The notes: a model not told the origin generated them from the letters alone. DNA of 64,000 bases from Prochlorococcus sp. AG-388-A01 (GCA_003279945.1 QCGK01000001.1:240211-304210), one strand, 5' to 3'. Counted from the stretch's first letter, positions 17,005 through 26,391 are shown. Program-made: numbers and translations.

Positions 17005-17682
17005 ATGGAAAAAAATTTATATGAAGTATTAGGACTCAAAAAAAATGCAACCAAAAATGAAATTAAATCTGCATATCGTTCTTTAGTTAAGCAACATCAT
17101 CCTGATACAGGCGGAGAAAAAGAACGATTTCTTACGATACAAAATGCCTGGGAGACTCTAAATGACCCTATTAAAAAAGAACAATATGATAGAAATTTTT
17201 TCTCTTGCAGTTCATCATTTGATTCATTAAATGAAAATTGGGAAGAGAAAATTAATTCAAAAAAATATAATTCATCAATTAAAGACATAGAAGTTGGAAT
17301 ATGGATTAAAGAAATTTATACTCCGATCAATAGATTAATTAACCAAATAATTAAACCTTTAAATAAGGAAATAAAAGAACTATCTGCGGATCCATATGAT
17401 GACCAACTAATGGAAAATTTTTGCAGCTATATAATTCTTTCACAAAAGAAAATAGAAAAAGTTGAAAAAATTTATAACAAAAAATTAGTTCCAAATTCTA
17501 TTTCAGCTTTAGGCCTCGATCTTTATCATTGTTTTTCGCAAGTAAAAGATGCACTATCAGAATTTGATAGATATACGCAAGGATACGTAGATGATTACTT
17601 ATTTGACGGTAAAGAAATGATTAAAGAAGCAAAAAGAATCCAATCAGAGATGTCTAAAGAGAAAAAAAATAAAAACTTTTAG
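17005..17682 (+). CDS. J-domain (DnaJ-like) protein, 225 aa
   Basis: The N-terminal ~62 residues are a canonical J domain: LYEVLGLKKNATKNEIKSAY, the HPD tripeptide at 32-34 followed by TGG, and a closing WETLNDPIKKEQYDR. The rest is helical with no zinc fingers or substrate-binding barrel, so this is a class III J protein that recruits an Hsp70 to a special client. A link to the divergent Hsp70 at 5762 is possible but unsupported by position. It is probably co-transcribed with cysK. Confidence 0.9.
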   Translation: MEKNLYEVLGLKKNATKNEIKSAYRSLVKQHHPDTGGEKERFLTIQNAWETLNDPIKKEQYDRNFFSCSSSFDSLNENWEEKINSKKYNSSIKDIEVGIWIKEIYTPINRLINQIIKPLNKEIKELSADPYDDQLMENFCSYIILSQKKIEKVEKIYNKKLVPNSISALGLDLYHCFSQVKDALSEFDRYTQGYVDDYLFDGKEMIKEAKRIQSEMSKEKKNKNF

Positions 17683-17708
17683 ACATAAAAATTTTGTAAT
17701 ATAAAAAT

Positions 17709-17945
17709 TTATTGAATATATTCTTTAAGTTGATCTAATTTAAACCAAACATCTGGAACAGGTCTACGCCATCGAACCTGAGCATATTCTTCTTTGACAG
17801 AAAGAATCTCTCCAGGGCCTTCAAAGACATAATTAGGCAAATCATCACCACTGGCTAGGGCTTCGATACTTTGTATATAATTTCCTCTATCGACAAAAAC
17901 TAAGCTTCCTTTTCTGAGAGGTTTCTTTTGAATAGAATCTGTCAT
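17709..17945 (-). CDS. ndhO: NAD(P)H-quinone oxidoreductase subunit O
   Basis: A 78-aa peripheral subunit specific to the cyanobacterial and chloroplast NDH-1 complex, which carries out respiratory and cyclic electron flow on thylakoids. The recognisable features are KKPLRKGSLVFVDRGNY, YVFEGPGEIL and the ending YAQVRWRRPVPDVWFKLDQL. It is soluble with no membrane segment, as expected. It is convergent with the J-domain gene. Confidence 0.95.
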   Translation of the reverse strand: MTDSIQKKPLRKGSLVFVDRGNYIQSIEALASGDDLPNYVFEGPGEILSVKEEYAQVRWRRPVPDVWFKLDQLKEYIQ

Positions 17946-18081
17946 CTTAAAGTTAACAAAGTCATTTGAGATTTATTATACAAAAACTTGTCTCATAAAT
18001 ATTTAAAAAAATTGAAAACGGAATAAAAATTACAAACGTCTAACAAATTTAATAGCATTAAATTATAAATATCTATAAAAT

Positions 18082-19008
18082 ATGCGTCTTTTACTACTTG
18101 GCTGCACTGGATTTGTTGGTAAAGAACTAGTACCAACACTACTCAATGAAAGTCATGAAATATACATTGTAAGTAGAAAACCCATAACTAAATTAAAGCT
18201 TAATTTAGATTTCAAAAAATTTAAATTTATTCAAATAGATTTATCAAAAGAACGAAACTGGAATAACGAAAACCTTCTAAATATTTTAAAAGAGACAGAT
18301 GGAATTATTAACTTGATAGGTGAACCTATAGCAGAAAAAAAATGGACTTCAGCACAAAAACAAGAGATTGAAAATAGTCGTATTAAAACTACGAAATTAA
18401 TGATGAAGACTCTTAAAAATTTCAAAATTAACCCAAAAGTTATTATAAATGGATCAGCAATAGGTTATTACGGTACAAGTTTGTCTGGTGAATTCACTGA
18501 AAATAGTATTGAAGGAAAAGACTTTTTAGCTAATCTTTGCAAAAAATGGGAGGCGGTTGCTTCTGAAAAACCATTTTTTACAAGATTAGTTATTTTTAGA
18601 ATTGGAATTGTTCTTGAGGCAGATGGAGGAGCATTAGGGAAAATGCTTCCTATATTTAAAGTTGGTTTAGGTGGTCCAATTGGAGATGGTATGCAATGGA
18701 TGAGTTGGATTCATAGAAGTGATTTATGTGCATTAATTACTCAGGCATTAGTTGATAAGAAGTATTCAGGAGTATTTAATGCCGTTGCACCAAATCCAGT
18801 ATTAATGAGAGACTTTTCTCAAACTTTAGGTAAATGTCTTAATAGACCTAATTTACTTCCTGTGCCAGGAGCTGTTTTAAAAATATTATTAGGAGATGGA
18901 GCAAAAGTTGTATTAGAAGGACAAAAAGTAATAAGCAGTAGACTCAAAAATTATAATTTTAGATATCCTCTTCTTGAGAAAGCAATTTACGCCTCCACCA
19001 AGAATTAA
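18082..19008 (+). CDS. TIGR01777-type NAD-dependent epimerase/dehydratase
   Basis: A 308-aa short-chain dehydrogenase-like protein of the SulA/YfcH kind. The Rossmann motif GCTGFVGKEL is at 7-16, NLIGEPIAEKKWT follows in the middle, NGSAIGYYG contains the catalytic-site Ser/Tyr, and the C-terminal part has FNAVAPNPVLMRDF. The biochemical substrate is unknown; a cyanobacterial relative has been tied to cell division, but that is not certain for this branch. Its 3' end overlaps the end of the convergent 89-aa membrane protein by 50 bp. Confidence 0.9.
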   Translation: MRLLLLGCTGFVGKELVPTLLNESHEIYIVSRKPITKLKLNLDFKKFKFIQIDLSKERNWNNENLLNILKETDGIINLIGEPIAEKKWTSAQKQEIENSRIKTTKLMMKTLKNFKINPKVIINGSAIGYYGTSLSGEFTENSIEGKDFLANLCKKWEAVASEKPFFTRLVIFRIGIVLEADGGALGKMLPIFKVGLGGPIGDGMQWMSWIHRSDLCALITQALVDKKYSGVFNAVAPNPVLMRDFSQTLGKCLNRPNLLPVPGAVLKILLGDGAKVVLEGQKVISSRLKNYNFRYPLLEKAIYASTKN

Positions 19009-19228
19009 TACCGTTTACTAAAGCACCAATAATAAGAATTGTTATTAATGGGACTATAAGAGGATTCCAAATTATCTGAATAAAATTAATAAAAATGAAT
19101 ATCCCATTTAATTGCATAATGATTGCAAAAATAAAAAATATTGCAAAAAAAATTACTGTAAATAGGTTTATTAATAACAAATTATCGATTATTTGTTTTA
19201 AGTTATTTGGTTTATTTTCCTTAGTCAT
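18959..19228 (-). CDS. Small conserved membrane protein, 89 aa
   Basis: Two long hydrophobic segments (about 17-42 and 48-75) with a short polar start and a basic C-terminus (NSWWRRKL). I remember related proteins in other cyanobacteria with the same two-helix layout, but no named domain. It overlaps the epimerase stop by 50 bp (convergent) and the start of the gene upstream of it by 8 bp, consistent with a minus-strand operon 20853-18959. Confidence 0.75.
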   Translation of the reverse strand: MTKENKPNNLKQIIDNLLLINLFTVIFFAIFFIFAIIMQLNGIFIFINFIQIIWNPLIVPLITILIIGALVNGINSWWRRKLLSQEEDI

Positions 19229-20423
19229 TTTTTATGCAAATCTTAATATCGTCAATCATCTTAAGACAAGCTTTGTTTTCACCTAGTCTTTTTTTGGCAT
19301 TTTCATTACATGAAATCAAAAACTTTTTATTTAGCTTTATTAGATATATTACTTGTATGATCAATTTTATTGTTTGATTTATTTGATCATTCTTATCTTT
19401 ATAATTACTTGCACAAAAAACATATTGTCCAAGCAAACGTCTTTGCGCTTCTGCAAAAGATTTTGTAAATTGCGGACCTTTACCCTCAATCTGAATAACT
19501 GGTTTTCCTAATCCTATCGCTTGCTCTGCTGCAGTTCCTGCCATACTTATACAACATCTACTTTTCAATAATATTTTGTCAAAATTATTCCAATATATAT
19601 TCACTTCTAAAGATTTATATTGGAATTTCAAGAGATACTTCTCTTTTATTTTTTCTATGTATAACCATCTTCTTTTTTGAAATATCTCTTTTATTCTTGA
19701 TGAAGATAAAGCATTAACTATTGCAAAATTAAACTCAATTTTTTGAAAATATCTTAAATCTGACAGTGCCTCTAATAACTCTAAAATCAAAACAAAATTA
19801 TTTGAAATCTCAGGGAATCTACTTCCTGGTAATAATCCAATACTAAATTCAGATTTCTTAAATTCTTTATCTCCAGAAAAAAACTTATCCATAAATGGAT
19901 TTCCTAAAAAAGACACTTTCTTTTTTAATTGCAAAGTTAAATCATCAGCTGTAAGAGAATCTCTCGTATATATTTTTTTTGCCTTTTGTGAGAGCAAGAA
20001 AAATTTAGAAGGCCATGGTAATTTTAACTTCCCTTCATAATGACTGGAATAAGCAACTAGATATGTAAAAAAATCTTTCTTACAAAACCAAGCAAAAAAA
20101 ACTGGCACAATATCTCCGACTACAAAAAAATAATCATACTTTTTTCTTATTTTATAAGTTAAATATAATCTTTTTAGAAGATAAAATATTTCTCCTCCAA
20201 ATATCTCAGTTAGTCTTCCCTTAAAAGAGTTATAGCCAATTCCTCCAGTACTAAATTCTTTAGTTTTTCCAATAATCTTAATTTTTTCTTTTGCGTAATG
20301 GTTTCCTTTACCAACAATTGGCAAAGCATTAACAGAATAACCACTTTTTACGAATTGCTTAGCTATTAAACTCCCAGATAGATCTTCTCCATGCCCATTA
20401 CTTAATATTAAAATTTTAGACAA
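19221..20423 (-). CDS. LpxB-like glycosyltransferase family protein (TIGR03492)
   Basis: A 400-aa protein with the GT-B layout of lipid-A-disaccharide synthase relatives. The N-terminus ILILSNGHGEDLSGSLIA, the middle FLGNPFMDKF and LLPGSRFPEI, and the nucleotide-sugar site SMAGTAAEQAIGLGKPVIQ are clear. This family is distinct from LpxB itself and is mostly cyanobacterial; the sugar substrate and acceptor are unknown. One base separates it from the upstream TPR gene and it overlaps the next by 8 bp, so the three are probably one operon. Confidence 0.85.
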   Translation of the reverse strand: MSKILILSNGHGEDLSGSLIAKQFVKSGYSVNALPIVGKGNHYAKEKIKIIGKTKEFSTGGIGYNSFKGRLTEIFGGEIFYLLKRLYLTYKIRKKYDYFFVVGDIVPVFFAWFCKKDFFTYLVAYSSHYEGKLKLPWPSKFFLLSQKAKKIYTRDSLTADDLTLQLKKKVSFLGNPFMDKFFSGDKEFKKSEFSIGLLPGSRFPEISNNFVLILELLEALSDLRYFQKIEFNFAIVNALSSSRIKEIFQKRRWLYIEKIKEKYLLKFQYKSLEVNIYWNNFDKILLKSRCCISMAGTAAEQAIGLGKPVIQIEGKGPQFTKSFAEAQRRLLGQYVFCASNYKDKNDQINQTIKLIIQVIYLIKLNKKFLISCNENAKKRLGENKACLKMIDDIKICIKND

Positions 20424-20424
20424 T

Positions 20425-20853
20425 TTATAATTCCAACCATTTTTTTACTTTAGTTAACTCAGGCCAATCTGGATATCTACTTAATCCGTCTTCAACAGAT
20501 TCTTTCAACTCACTTTTAACGTCTGGCATCATCATAGACATTTTTTTTATTAACTCAATATGATCCCTAACACCTTTATTATTGGTAGCCAAAAGAGCTA
20601 AAGACAAATTCATTCTTGCTTGTGGATCTTGCTGATTTAATCGCACAGCTTGTCTTGCAGCTGCCAAAGCTTCTTCATTATTTTTCAAAATTAATTGAAG
20701 CCATGATAGACAAGTCCAGGCAGCAAAATGATTTGGTATTTGATGTATAATTTTTTGAAAATCTTGAACGATTGGAATTAAATCTTGCCCAGCTTTATAT
20801 TTTGATAGAGCTGCATTAAAATCCTCTTCGATAGGACTAATTTCGTTATTCAT
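20425..20853 (-). CDS. TPR-repeat protein, 142 aa
   Basis: At least two tetratricopeptide repeats between residues ~30 and 100, with W-x-x-L-S-W-L-Q-L and AARQAVRLNQQDPQARMNLSLALL. The C-terminal part (DGLSRYPDWPELTKVKKWLEL) is conserved-looking but unnamed. It is soluble and likely a protein-protein adaptor. The gap to the Fe-S carrier gene upstream is 6 bp. Confidence 0.85.
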   Translation of the reverse strand: MNNEISPIEEDFNAALSKYKAGQDLIPIVQDFQKIIHQIPNHFAAWTCLSWLQLILKNNEEALAAARQAVRLNQQDPQARMNLSLALLATNNKGVRDHIELIKKMSMMMPDVKSELKESVEDGLSRYPDWPELTKVKKWLEL

Positions 20854-20859
20854 TACTAA

Positions 20860-21252
20860 TTAAACTGCGAAGGAGCTTCCACAACCGCAAGTTTGAGAAG
20901 CATTAGGATTGACAAAATTAAAGCCGCCTCCAATCAATTCTTTGCTAAAGTCTAATTGCATTCCGTAAATATATAGTAGACTTTTTGGATCACAAACAAC
21001 TTGAAAGCTTTGATCAGCTTTTAATGAATAATCATAAACTTTATCATCGGGATTTATTCCATCACTTCCTATAAAATCCATCGTATAACTCATCCCACTA
21101 CAACCACCTGATCTTACTCCTACCCTGAGTGCTTTTTTATCACTTTGGCCCTTTAATAAATTTGAAATTTGCTCTATAGCATCATTCGTAATTAAGATAC
21201 CCTTGCCATCATCAGAATTCTTAATTTCCTGTTTAATTTCTAAATTTTCCAT
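20860..21252 (-). CDS. A-type iron-sulfur carrier (IscA/SufA/HesB family)
   Basis: A 130-aa Fe-S assembly protein. Cys motifs SGGCSGMSY and the C-terminal CGCGSSF give the three conserved cysteines that bind a cluster. I start it at the ATG at 21252 (MENLEI), which has TAGGAAA about 13 nt upstream, rather than at the longer frame to 21312 whose extra 20 residues do not resemble the family. It probably receives clusters from SufBCD, whose genes are at 58538-62009, and passes them to apoproteins. Confidence 0.93.
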   Translation of the reverse strand: MENLEIKQEIKNSDDGKGILITNDAIEQISNLLKGQSDKKALRVGVRSGGCSGMSYTMDFIGSDGINPDDKVYDYSLKADQSFQVVCDPKSLLYIYGMQLDFSKELIGGGFNFVNPNASQTCGCGSSFAV

Positions 21253-21331
21253 AAACAAAGATTTCCTACTATTTATAATATAAAAACTTAATCGATAGGT
21301 TGCATAGAACAAACAATATCCAAACTTGATT

Positions 21332-21340
21332 TGTTATAAT
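21332..21340 (+). promoter_or_regulatory. Extended -10 promoter element of crtQ
   Basis: TGTTATAAT, a perfect TATAAT with an upstream TG. It ends 11 bp before the GTG start, placing transcription initiation within a few bases of the start codon. No good -35 is seen, as is usual for extended -10 promoters. Confidence 0.5.
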
Positions 21341-21351
21341 TTTAAGAAAAA

Positions 21352-22806
21352 GTGAAAATTGCAATAGTTGGTTCTGGATTAGCTGGTCTTACAGCGGCAG
21401 TCAATTTAGTTGATGAAGGGCACGAAGTAGAAATTTTTGAGAGCAGATCATTTTGGGGAGGTAAAGTCGGAAGTTGGGAAGATAAGGATGGCAACCACAT
21501 AGAAATGGGATTACATGTATTTTTTTACAATTACGCAAATCTATTTAAATTAATGAAAAAAGTAGGAGCTTTAGAAAATTTACTCCCGAAAGATCATACT
21601 CATCTATTTATCAATAATGGTGGAAATTTGAAATCTTTAGATTTCAGATTCCCCTTAGGAGCTCCATTTAATGGACTAAAAGCTTTTTTTACAACCGAAC
21701 AACTTACTTGGATAGACAAAGTCAGAAATGCCTTAGCTTTAGGGACAAGCCCAATAGTTAGAGGATTGTTAGATTACGAGGGCGCAATGAAAATAATTAG
21801 AGATTTAGATAGAATTAGTTTCAAAGAATGGTTTTTAAACCATGGCGGAAGTGAAAAAAGTTTAGAAAGAATGTGGGATCCTATTGCATATGCTTTGGGT
21901 TTTATTAATTGCAAAGATATTTCAGCAAGATGCATGCTAACTATCTTCATGATGTTTGCTTCAAAAACAGAAGCCTCAAAACTTAATCTTTTAAAAGGTT
22001 CTCCTCATAAGTGGTTAACTCAACCTATTGTCGACTACATCACAAACAAAGGGGCAAAAATCCATCTTAACCATAAGGTAGAAGAAATTATTTATGAAAA
22101 GGAATCTTCCTCATATTCAGTTAATCAGTTAAAAATATCTTCTCCTGAAGGAATTAAGGCAGTGTTCGCAGATAAATTTCTAGCTGCCTGTGATGTTCCT
22201 GGAATAAAAAAAATAATTCCAAAAGAATGGTATCAATTTAAAGAATTTGAAGGTTTAAAAAAACTTAGAGCAGTTGCTGTTGCCACAATCCAATTAAGGT
22301 ACGACGGTTGGGTTACCGAATTACAAAAAAATAATACTGGAAATACTCCAACTGGACTTGACAACCTTCTTTATTCTGCTGATGCTTCTTTCAGTTGTTT
22401 TGCTGATTTAGCACTAGCAAGTCCAGCAGATTATAGAAAAAAAGATATGGGATCACTTCTCCAATGTGTTTTAACTCCCGGCGATAGATGGATGGGAAGA
22501 TCTACAGAAAGAATCACAAAAGAAATAGATAAAGAGGTTCGCCGTCTATTCCCATCCTCAAAAAACCTTAAATTGCTTTGGAGTAACGTAGTACAAATTC
22601 CACAATCACTCTATAGAGAATCTCCCGGTATGGAACCTTTCAGACCCGATCAAAAAACATCTATATCTAATTTCTTTATGGCAGGAAGTTACACTAAACA
22701 AGATTACATAGACTCCATGGAGGGAGCCACAATGAGTGGTCATTTAGCTTCTGCTGCAATTTTAGAGAAGAAAGCAGAATTAGCAAAAAATCTTGCAGTG
22801 AGTTAA
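21352..22806 (+). CDS. crtQ: Zeta-carotene desaturase
   Basis: A 484-aa FAD-dependent desaturase that converts zeta-carotene to lycopene in carotenoid synthesis on thylakoid membranes. The N-terminal dinucleotide motif [15 protein letters not shown] is followed by the [14 protein letters not shown] signature; the C-terminal [22 protein letters not shown] is typical of plant-type phytoene/zeta-carotene desaturases, and the length and inner segments ([11 protein letters not shown]) fit ZDS better than PDS. Start is a GTG without a Shine-Dalgarno, close to a strong -10 box. The SRPBCC gene follows at once. Confidence 0.93.
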   Translation: MKIAIVGSGLAGLTAAVNLVDEGHEVEIFESRSFWGGKVGSWEDKDGNHIEMGLHVFFYNYANLFKLMKKVGALENLLPKDHTHLFINNGGNLKSLDFRFPLGAPFNGLKAFFTTEQLTWIDKVRNALALGTSPIVRGLLDYEGAMKIIRDLDRISFKEWFLNHGGSEKSLERMWDPIAYALGFINCKDISARCMLTIFMMFASKTEASKLNLLKGSPHKWLTQPIVDYITNKGAKIHLNHKVEEIIYEKESSSYSVNQLKISSPEGIKAVFADKFLAACDVPGIKKIIPKEWYQFKEFEGLKKLRAVAVATIQLRYDGWVTELQKNNTGNTPTGLDNLLYSADASFSCFADLALASPADYRKKDMGSLLQCVLTPGDRWMGRSTERITKEIDKEVRRLFPSSKNLKLLWSNVVQIPQSLYRESPGMEPFRPDQKTSISNFFMAGSYTKQDYIDSMEGATMSGHLASAAILEKKAELAKNLAVS

Positions 22807-22809
22807 TTG

Positions 22810-23280
22810 ATGGGTACTTGGCTAAAACATGATGTAATAACAGTAGTTAATGCTCCTATTGAAAATGTTTGGAATACATGGAGCGATTTAGACTCAATGT
22901 CACTTTGGATGAGCTGGATTGAATCTGTAAAAACAGTTGATGAAGAAACTAATACGTTACCAGATTTAACAGAATGGACTTTGGCTGCAAATGGCTTTAG
23001 GTTCAAATGGAAAGCTCAAATTATAGAAAGGGTCGAAAAAAGCAAACTTAAATGGAAATCTATAGGAGGTTTACCAACAGAGGGATCAGTAGTTTTCGAA
23101 AGTAAAAGTGATCAAATCACAACGGTAAATTTAGCCATTACGTATGAACTACCAAAAATGATTGCTCGGTTTATGGAAGAAAATATTTTAGGCAAAATGG
23201 TTACAAACGAATTACAGGCCAATATTGATAGGTTCAAAGATTTAGTTGAAGAGAACTATATAAAAAATTTTTCTAACTAA
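22810..23280 (+). CDS. SRPBCC-fold (polyketide cyclase-like) protein
   Basis: A 156-aa START/SRPBCC protein. The pattern V-N-A-P-I-E-N-V-W-N-T-W-S-D-L near the N-terminus, then FRFKWKAQI, and a long C-terminal helix are typical. These proteins bind a hydrophobic ligand in a cavity. Immediate linkage to crtQ (3-bp gap) suggests a role near carotenoids, which is inference only. I use the ATG at 22810; a TTG just before it is also possible. The last 8 bp overlap hemD on the other strand. Confidence 0.85.
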   Translation: MGTWLKHDVITVVNAPIENVWNTWSDLDSMSLWMSWIESVKTVDEETNTLPDLTEWTLAANGFRFKWKAQIIERVEKSKLKWKSIGGLPTEGSVVFESKSDQITTVNLAITYELPKMIARFMEENILGKMVTNELQANIDRFKDLVEENYIKNFSN

Positions 23281-24070
23281 AAATATTAATTGCCACATCT
23301 AGTAGTCCTTCAAAAGTATATTTTTGTGCCTGACTATCTACTCTTCCAAAAATCTTGTTACATATTTTTGTTGTCTGAGGTCCAATAGTTAACAACTTAA
23401 TTTGATCAAAATATTCTAACCATTGTTTACCAAGCTTTTTTTCTAGTAAAAAAGCAGCATTTGAAACGGTTTTACCGCTTGAGAAAATAATTGCATCGAC
23501 TTTACGATTAAAAATAATATCAATTGTTTCTTCTGGAATTGAGTCAGGACATCTAGTTTCATATGCAGCAACCTCAAATACACGGGAACCAGCTTCTCTA
23601 AATTGATCTGCAATTAGATCCCTACCACCTGTTTGAACTCTTGGTACAAAAACTCGAAGTCCATAACCAGATACTGGGAAATTATCAATTAAACTTTCAG
23701 CAACAAATTCTGGAGGTATGAAATCAGCCTTAATCCCAAAATCATCAAGAGTTTCTGAGGTTTTTTCTCCGACTACAGCGATTTTTGTTTTTTTAGAACA
23801 CTCTTTTAATGAACTATTAAAGTATTTTAGTCTTTTATCCACAAATTTGATCCCATTACTACTGGAAAAAATAATCCAATGAAAATCATTTATTTGATTT
23901 AATGCTTCGTCAAGAGGATTCAAATCATCAGGATCACCAATGCTTATTGCAGGCAAATCAAATACATTGGCGCCCTTGCTTGTGAATATCTTTTTTATAT
24001 CTAATATCCCTTCTTTTGATCGAGTGATAATTATATTTCTTTGGTCAAGGGGTAGATCAACTATTGGCAT
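23273..24070 (-). CDS. hemD: Uroporphyrinogen-III synthase
   Basis: A 265-aa enzyme closing hydroxymethylbilane into uroporphyrinogen III, for chlorophyll, haem and B12. The two-lobed family is poorly conserved, but NIIITRSKEG at the N-terminus, WIIFSSSNGIKFVDK, AAYETRCPDS and AIIFSSGKTVSNA with LLTIGPQTTK are characteristic. The ATG at 24070 is preferred over a TTG four codons upstream. It overlaps rbfA by 14 bp, so the two are probably translated together. Confidence 0.9.
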   Translation of the reverse strand: MPIVDLPLDQRNIIITRSKEGILDIKKIFTSKGANVFDLPAISIGDPDDLNPLDEALNQINDFHWIIFSSSNGIKFVDKRLKYFNSSLKECSKKTKIAVVGEKTSETLDDFGIKADFIPPEFVAESLIDNFPVSGYGLRVFVPRVQTGGRDLIADQFREAGSRVFEVAAYETRCPDSIPEETIDIIFNRKVDAIIFSSGKTVSNAAFLLEKKLGKQWLEYFDQIKLLTIGPQTTKICNKIFGRVDSQAQKYTFEGLLDVAINIFS

Positions 24071-24449
24071 CCTTGTCCTCAAAATTATTATTTTGATTTT
24101 TATTTTTCAATTCATCGAGAAGTTTCAAGACTGATAATCCTTTATCAAGAACAACATCATCTTTAAAAATTATATCTGGAACTCTTCTCATCTCTATTCT
24201 TTTTCCTAATCTGTGTCTTATGGAGCTTTTAGCAATATTCAAATTTGCCACAATCTCTTTCCTCACTTTATCTTGAGCAGTTGAAGTTATATAAATTTTA
24301 CAGTGTTGCAAATCACCTGATAAATCAATCTTAGAAATATTGACGAAATGATCTCTAATAAGATCATTTTCCATATCATTCTGCAAAATAAGGGTTATTT
24401 CTTTCTTCAAAAGAGACGAAACTTTTGCAAGACGGTAATTGTTTGGCAT
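24057..24449 (-). CDS. rbfA: Ribosome-binding factor A
   Basis: A 130-aa 30S maturation factor with a KH-like fold. Start NNYRLAKVSSLLKKEITLIL, middle VNISKIDLSGDLQHCKIYIT, and RHRLGKRIEMRRVPDIIFKDDVVLDKG match RbfA well. It binds 16S rRNA near the 5' end and is needed for cold growth in other bacteria. It overlaps the DUF751 gene by one base (TAATG) and hemD by 14 bp. Confidence 0.96.
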   Translation of the reverse strand: MPNNYRLAKVSSLLKKEITLILQNDMENDLIRDHFVNISKIDLSGDLQHCKIYITSTAQDKVRKEIVANLNIAKSSIRHRLGKRIEMRRVPDIIFKDDVVLDKGLSVLKLLDELKNKNQNNNFEDKDANS

Positions 24450-24658
24450 TATGGTTGTAAATTCATTGGATTTGTCATCGCTTGCAAGACAAAATAAACA
24501 GTTATGAAAGCACTTAAGACAGAAGATATCAAACCTACTATTGTGAGTGGATTTGATCTATTCTTGAATAAAGGTTCAAGCAATGCAACAAGTCCCCCTA
24601 CAATAATGGATATTAAATACTTGGGATATCTTGCAACATTAGAGAAAAATTCGCCCAT
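24449..24658 (-). CDS. DUF751 / Ycf33-like small membrane protein
   Basis: About 69 aa, beginning MGEFFSNVARYPKYLISIIVG and containing two hydrophobic segments. The F-x-x-N-V-x-R-Y-P start is the mark of DUF751, which includes chloroplast Ycf33. Function is unknown. I chose the ATG at 24658 because the family starts there; a GTG at 24667 would add three residues. Confidence 0.85.
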   Translation of the reverse strand: MGEFFSNVARYPKYLISIIVGGLVALLEPLFKNRSNPLTIVGLISSVLSAFITVYFVLQAMTNPMNLQP

Positions 24659-24712
24659 CAGCTCCACAAATAGATTACTTTTTTAGCTAAGTTTTAACAA
24701 ACATTAAACAGC

Positions 24713-25438
24713 ATGATTACATTATATCAATTTAGGCATAGTGCTTTTTGTTTAAAAACAAGAATGGCTCTTCATGCAAAAAAACTACAATATCGCGTTG
24801 AAGAAGTAACACCTGGTATAGGTCAATTCGAAATCTTTAAATTATCAGGTCAAAAACAAGTACCTGTAATAGTCGATAGTAATGATCAAATTATTCATGA
24901 CTCAACAACCATTTGTGAATATATAGATAAAAAAAATGATAACAATCCACTTTTTCCTGAGGACCCAATATTATTTGCACAATGCAAACTAATTGAAGAC
25001 TGGGCAGATACTACAATGGCTACAACTTGTAGAAAAGCTTTAATAAAATCTGCAATAGAAAATCCACAGCTAAGAACTGCATTACTTCCAGATGAAATAC
25101 CTTCTTCAGTTAAAAGTATTGTTGATAAATTACCTTTTGAAAATCTTAGTAAAATCTCTAATGTAGTTTTGTCTTCTAAAGATAATTTAGAACTTCAAAA
25201 ATTACTGGAAGCTTTATCAAAATCCTTGATCAACAAAAAATATTTAGTTGGAGATAATTTATCAATTGCAGATATTTCAATTGCAGCTCAATTATCTCTT
25301 CTTAAATTCCCAAAGTCTGCAGGGCCAATTCTTTCAGGAGAGGGTAGTCAAGAATACATAAATAACCCTTATCTAGAAAATCTTTTCATGTGGAGGAACA
25401 ATTTAGAAGAATATCTTTTTAGTGCTAACTCTCAATAA
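24713..25438 (+). CDS. Glutathione S-transferase family protein
   Basis: A 241-aa two-domain protein. The thioredoxin-like N-terminal domain (ITLYQFRHSAFCLKTRMAL, then KQVPVIVDSNDQIIHDSTTICEYI) holds the glutathione site with a Cys rather than Tyr/Ser near the start. The helical C-terminal domain includes YLVGDNLSIADISIAAQL, the usual GST fold signature. The substrate is unknown; it is likely in detoxification or redox repair. It overlaps the convergent gene by 14 bp. Confidence 0.9.
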   Translation: MITLYQFRHSAFCLKTRMALHAKKLQYRVEEVTPGIGQFEIFKLSGQKQVPVIVDSNDQIIHDSTTICEYIDKKNDNNPLFPEDPILFAQCKLIEDWADTTMATTCRKALIKSAIENPQLRTALLPDEIPSSVKSIVDKLPFENLSKISNVVLSSKDNLELQKLLEALSKSLINKKYLVGDNLSIADISIAAQLSLLKFPKSAGPILSGEGSQEYINNPYLENLFMWRNNLEEYLFSANSQ

Positions 25439-26132
25439 ACTCAAAAGTCAATTTATATTTATTTGTTTTAATAGCATGAATAGAAGGATCACCAACCTTT
25501 GAACCATAAGAAGCAACATACTGCACTCCACAAATTGATGGTTTGATTGAATTATCAACTTCCAATATTTTTTCGGAACATTTTTGAAATTTACTAATTG
25601 TCTCTACCTGATTAATCCTTGAAGCACCTGGTTTATGTGCTGTTTGTATAACTAGCTCATCTGCGAAAAAAATTTCATCATCTTGGATCTGATTTCTCCC
25701 TATAATTCTTGAATCAATATAAAAATCATCTTTTAAATAAGTAATTTGATTATTAATAGATTGAGGATCATTTACAACCTTGATTAAGGTGTCACCAAAT
25801 ATTGCTTTTCCAATAGATTCAGAATTTTTTGCACGATTACCAACAATTAAATCAGAATCATTCTTAAAAAAATTTACTTTATAAATAACTGGCTCTTCTG
25901 AATCATTAATTATATCTTGAGAGGTAACAAGCCAATTCCCCTCAAACCATTTAGGGTAAATTAAATCTTTAGAAGTATCAGATAATTTAAAATTTGGCAA
26001 ATATAATTCTGGCCATTGATTTACACGATTTCCCAAGAACTCTCGTACATTAGAATCTACTAGAGCAAAAGAACTTTCTAAAAAAATTCCTTGAAAAATC
26101 AGGCAAAAAATTAATCCAAGAAGAATTTTCAT
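25425..26132 (-). CDS. Exported cyanobacterial protein of unknown function (DUF6816-like)
   Basis: A 235-aa protein with an N-terminal signal peptide (MKILLGLIFCLIFQG, likely cut after SSFA), so it is probably in the thylakoid lumen or periplasm. The body is beta-rich with conserved-looking WFEGNWLVTSQ, several acidic turns and a late C-G-V-Q-Y segment. I believe it belongs to the cyanobacterial DUF6816 group, but that naming is from memory. Its ATG and that of the CRR7-like gene stand head to head with one base between them. Confidence 0.7.
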   Translation of the reverse strand: MKILLGLIFCLIFQGIFLESSFALVDSNVREFLGNRVNQWPELYLPNFKLSDTSKDLIYPKWFEGNWLVTSQDIINDSEEPVIYKVNFFKNDSDLIVGNRAKNSESIGKAIFGDTLIKVVNDPQSINNQITYLKDDFYIDSRIIGRNQIQDDEIFFADELVIQTAHKPGASRINQVETISKFQKCSEKILEVDNSIKPSICGVQYVASYGSKVGDPSIHAIKTNKYKLTFEFIES

Positions 26133-26133
26133 T

Positions 26134-26391
26134 ATGTCAAATCCATTAATAAGAGCATCAGATCATTATGTATTACTAGAGCCAGATTCAAAAGAAAAAA
26201 TTGTATCCAAGCAAGAAGCAATTTTATGGTTGAAGAATTGGCTTAGTAAGACAGAAACACAAACAATATATCAAAATATAGAAGATCCTGATCAGGAATT
26301 TTTTGAAGAATTATTGGAAAGCACTTATGAATTAGAAATAAAATTAGGATATGTTATCAAATGGTTTGCAGTAAGAATTGAACCAGATTAA
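26134..26391 (+). CDS. CRR7-like protein (DUF2488), NDH-1 related
   Basis: An 85-aa protein with the start DHYVLLEPDSKEKI and the end YELEIKLGYVIKWFAVRIEP, which matches the chlororespiratory-reduction-7 family. In chloroplasts CRR7 is needed for assembly of the NDH-1 complex; the cyanobacterial role is presumed similar. ndhO is in the same window but not adjacent. The stop overlaps aroK by 4 bp. Confidence 0.8.
   Translation: MSNPLIRASDHYVLLEPDSKEKIVSKQEAILWLKNWLSKTETQTIYQNIEDPDQEFFEELLESTYELEIKLGYVIKWFAVRIEPD

Noticed and set aside
17005..17682. The class III J-domain protein as the real partner of the divergent Hsp70
   Set aside because: It lies ~9 kb away on the other side of the tRNA block, next to cysK, and has a canonical HPD that suits the housekeeping DnaK; the operon neighbour is the better candidate.
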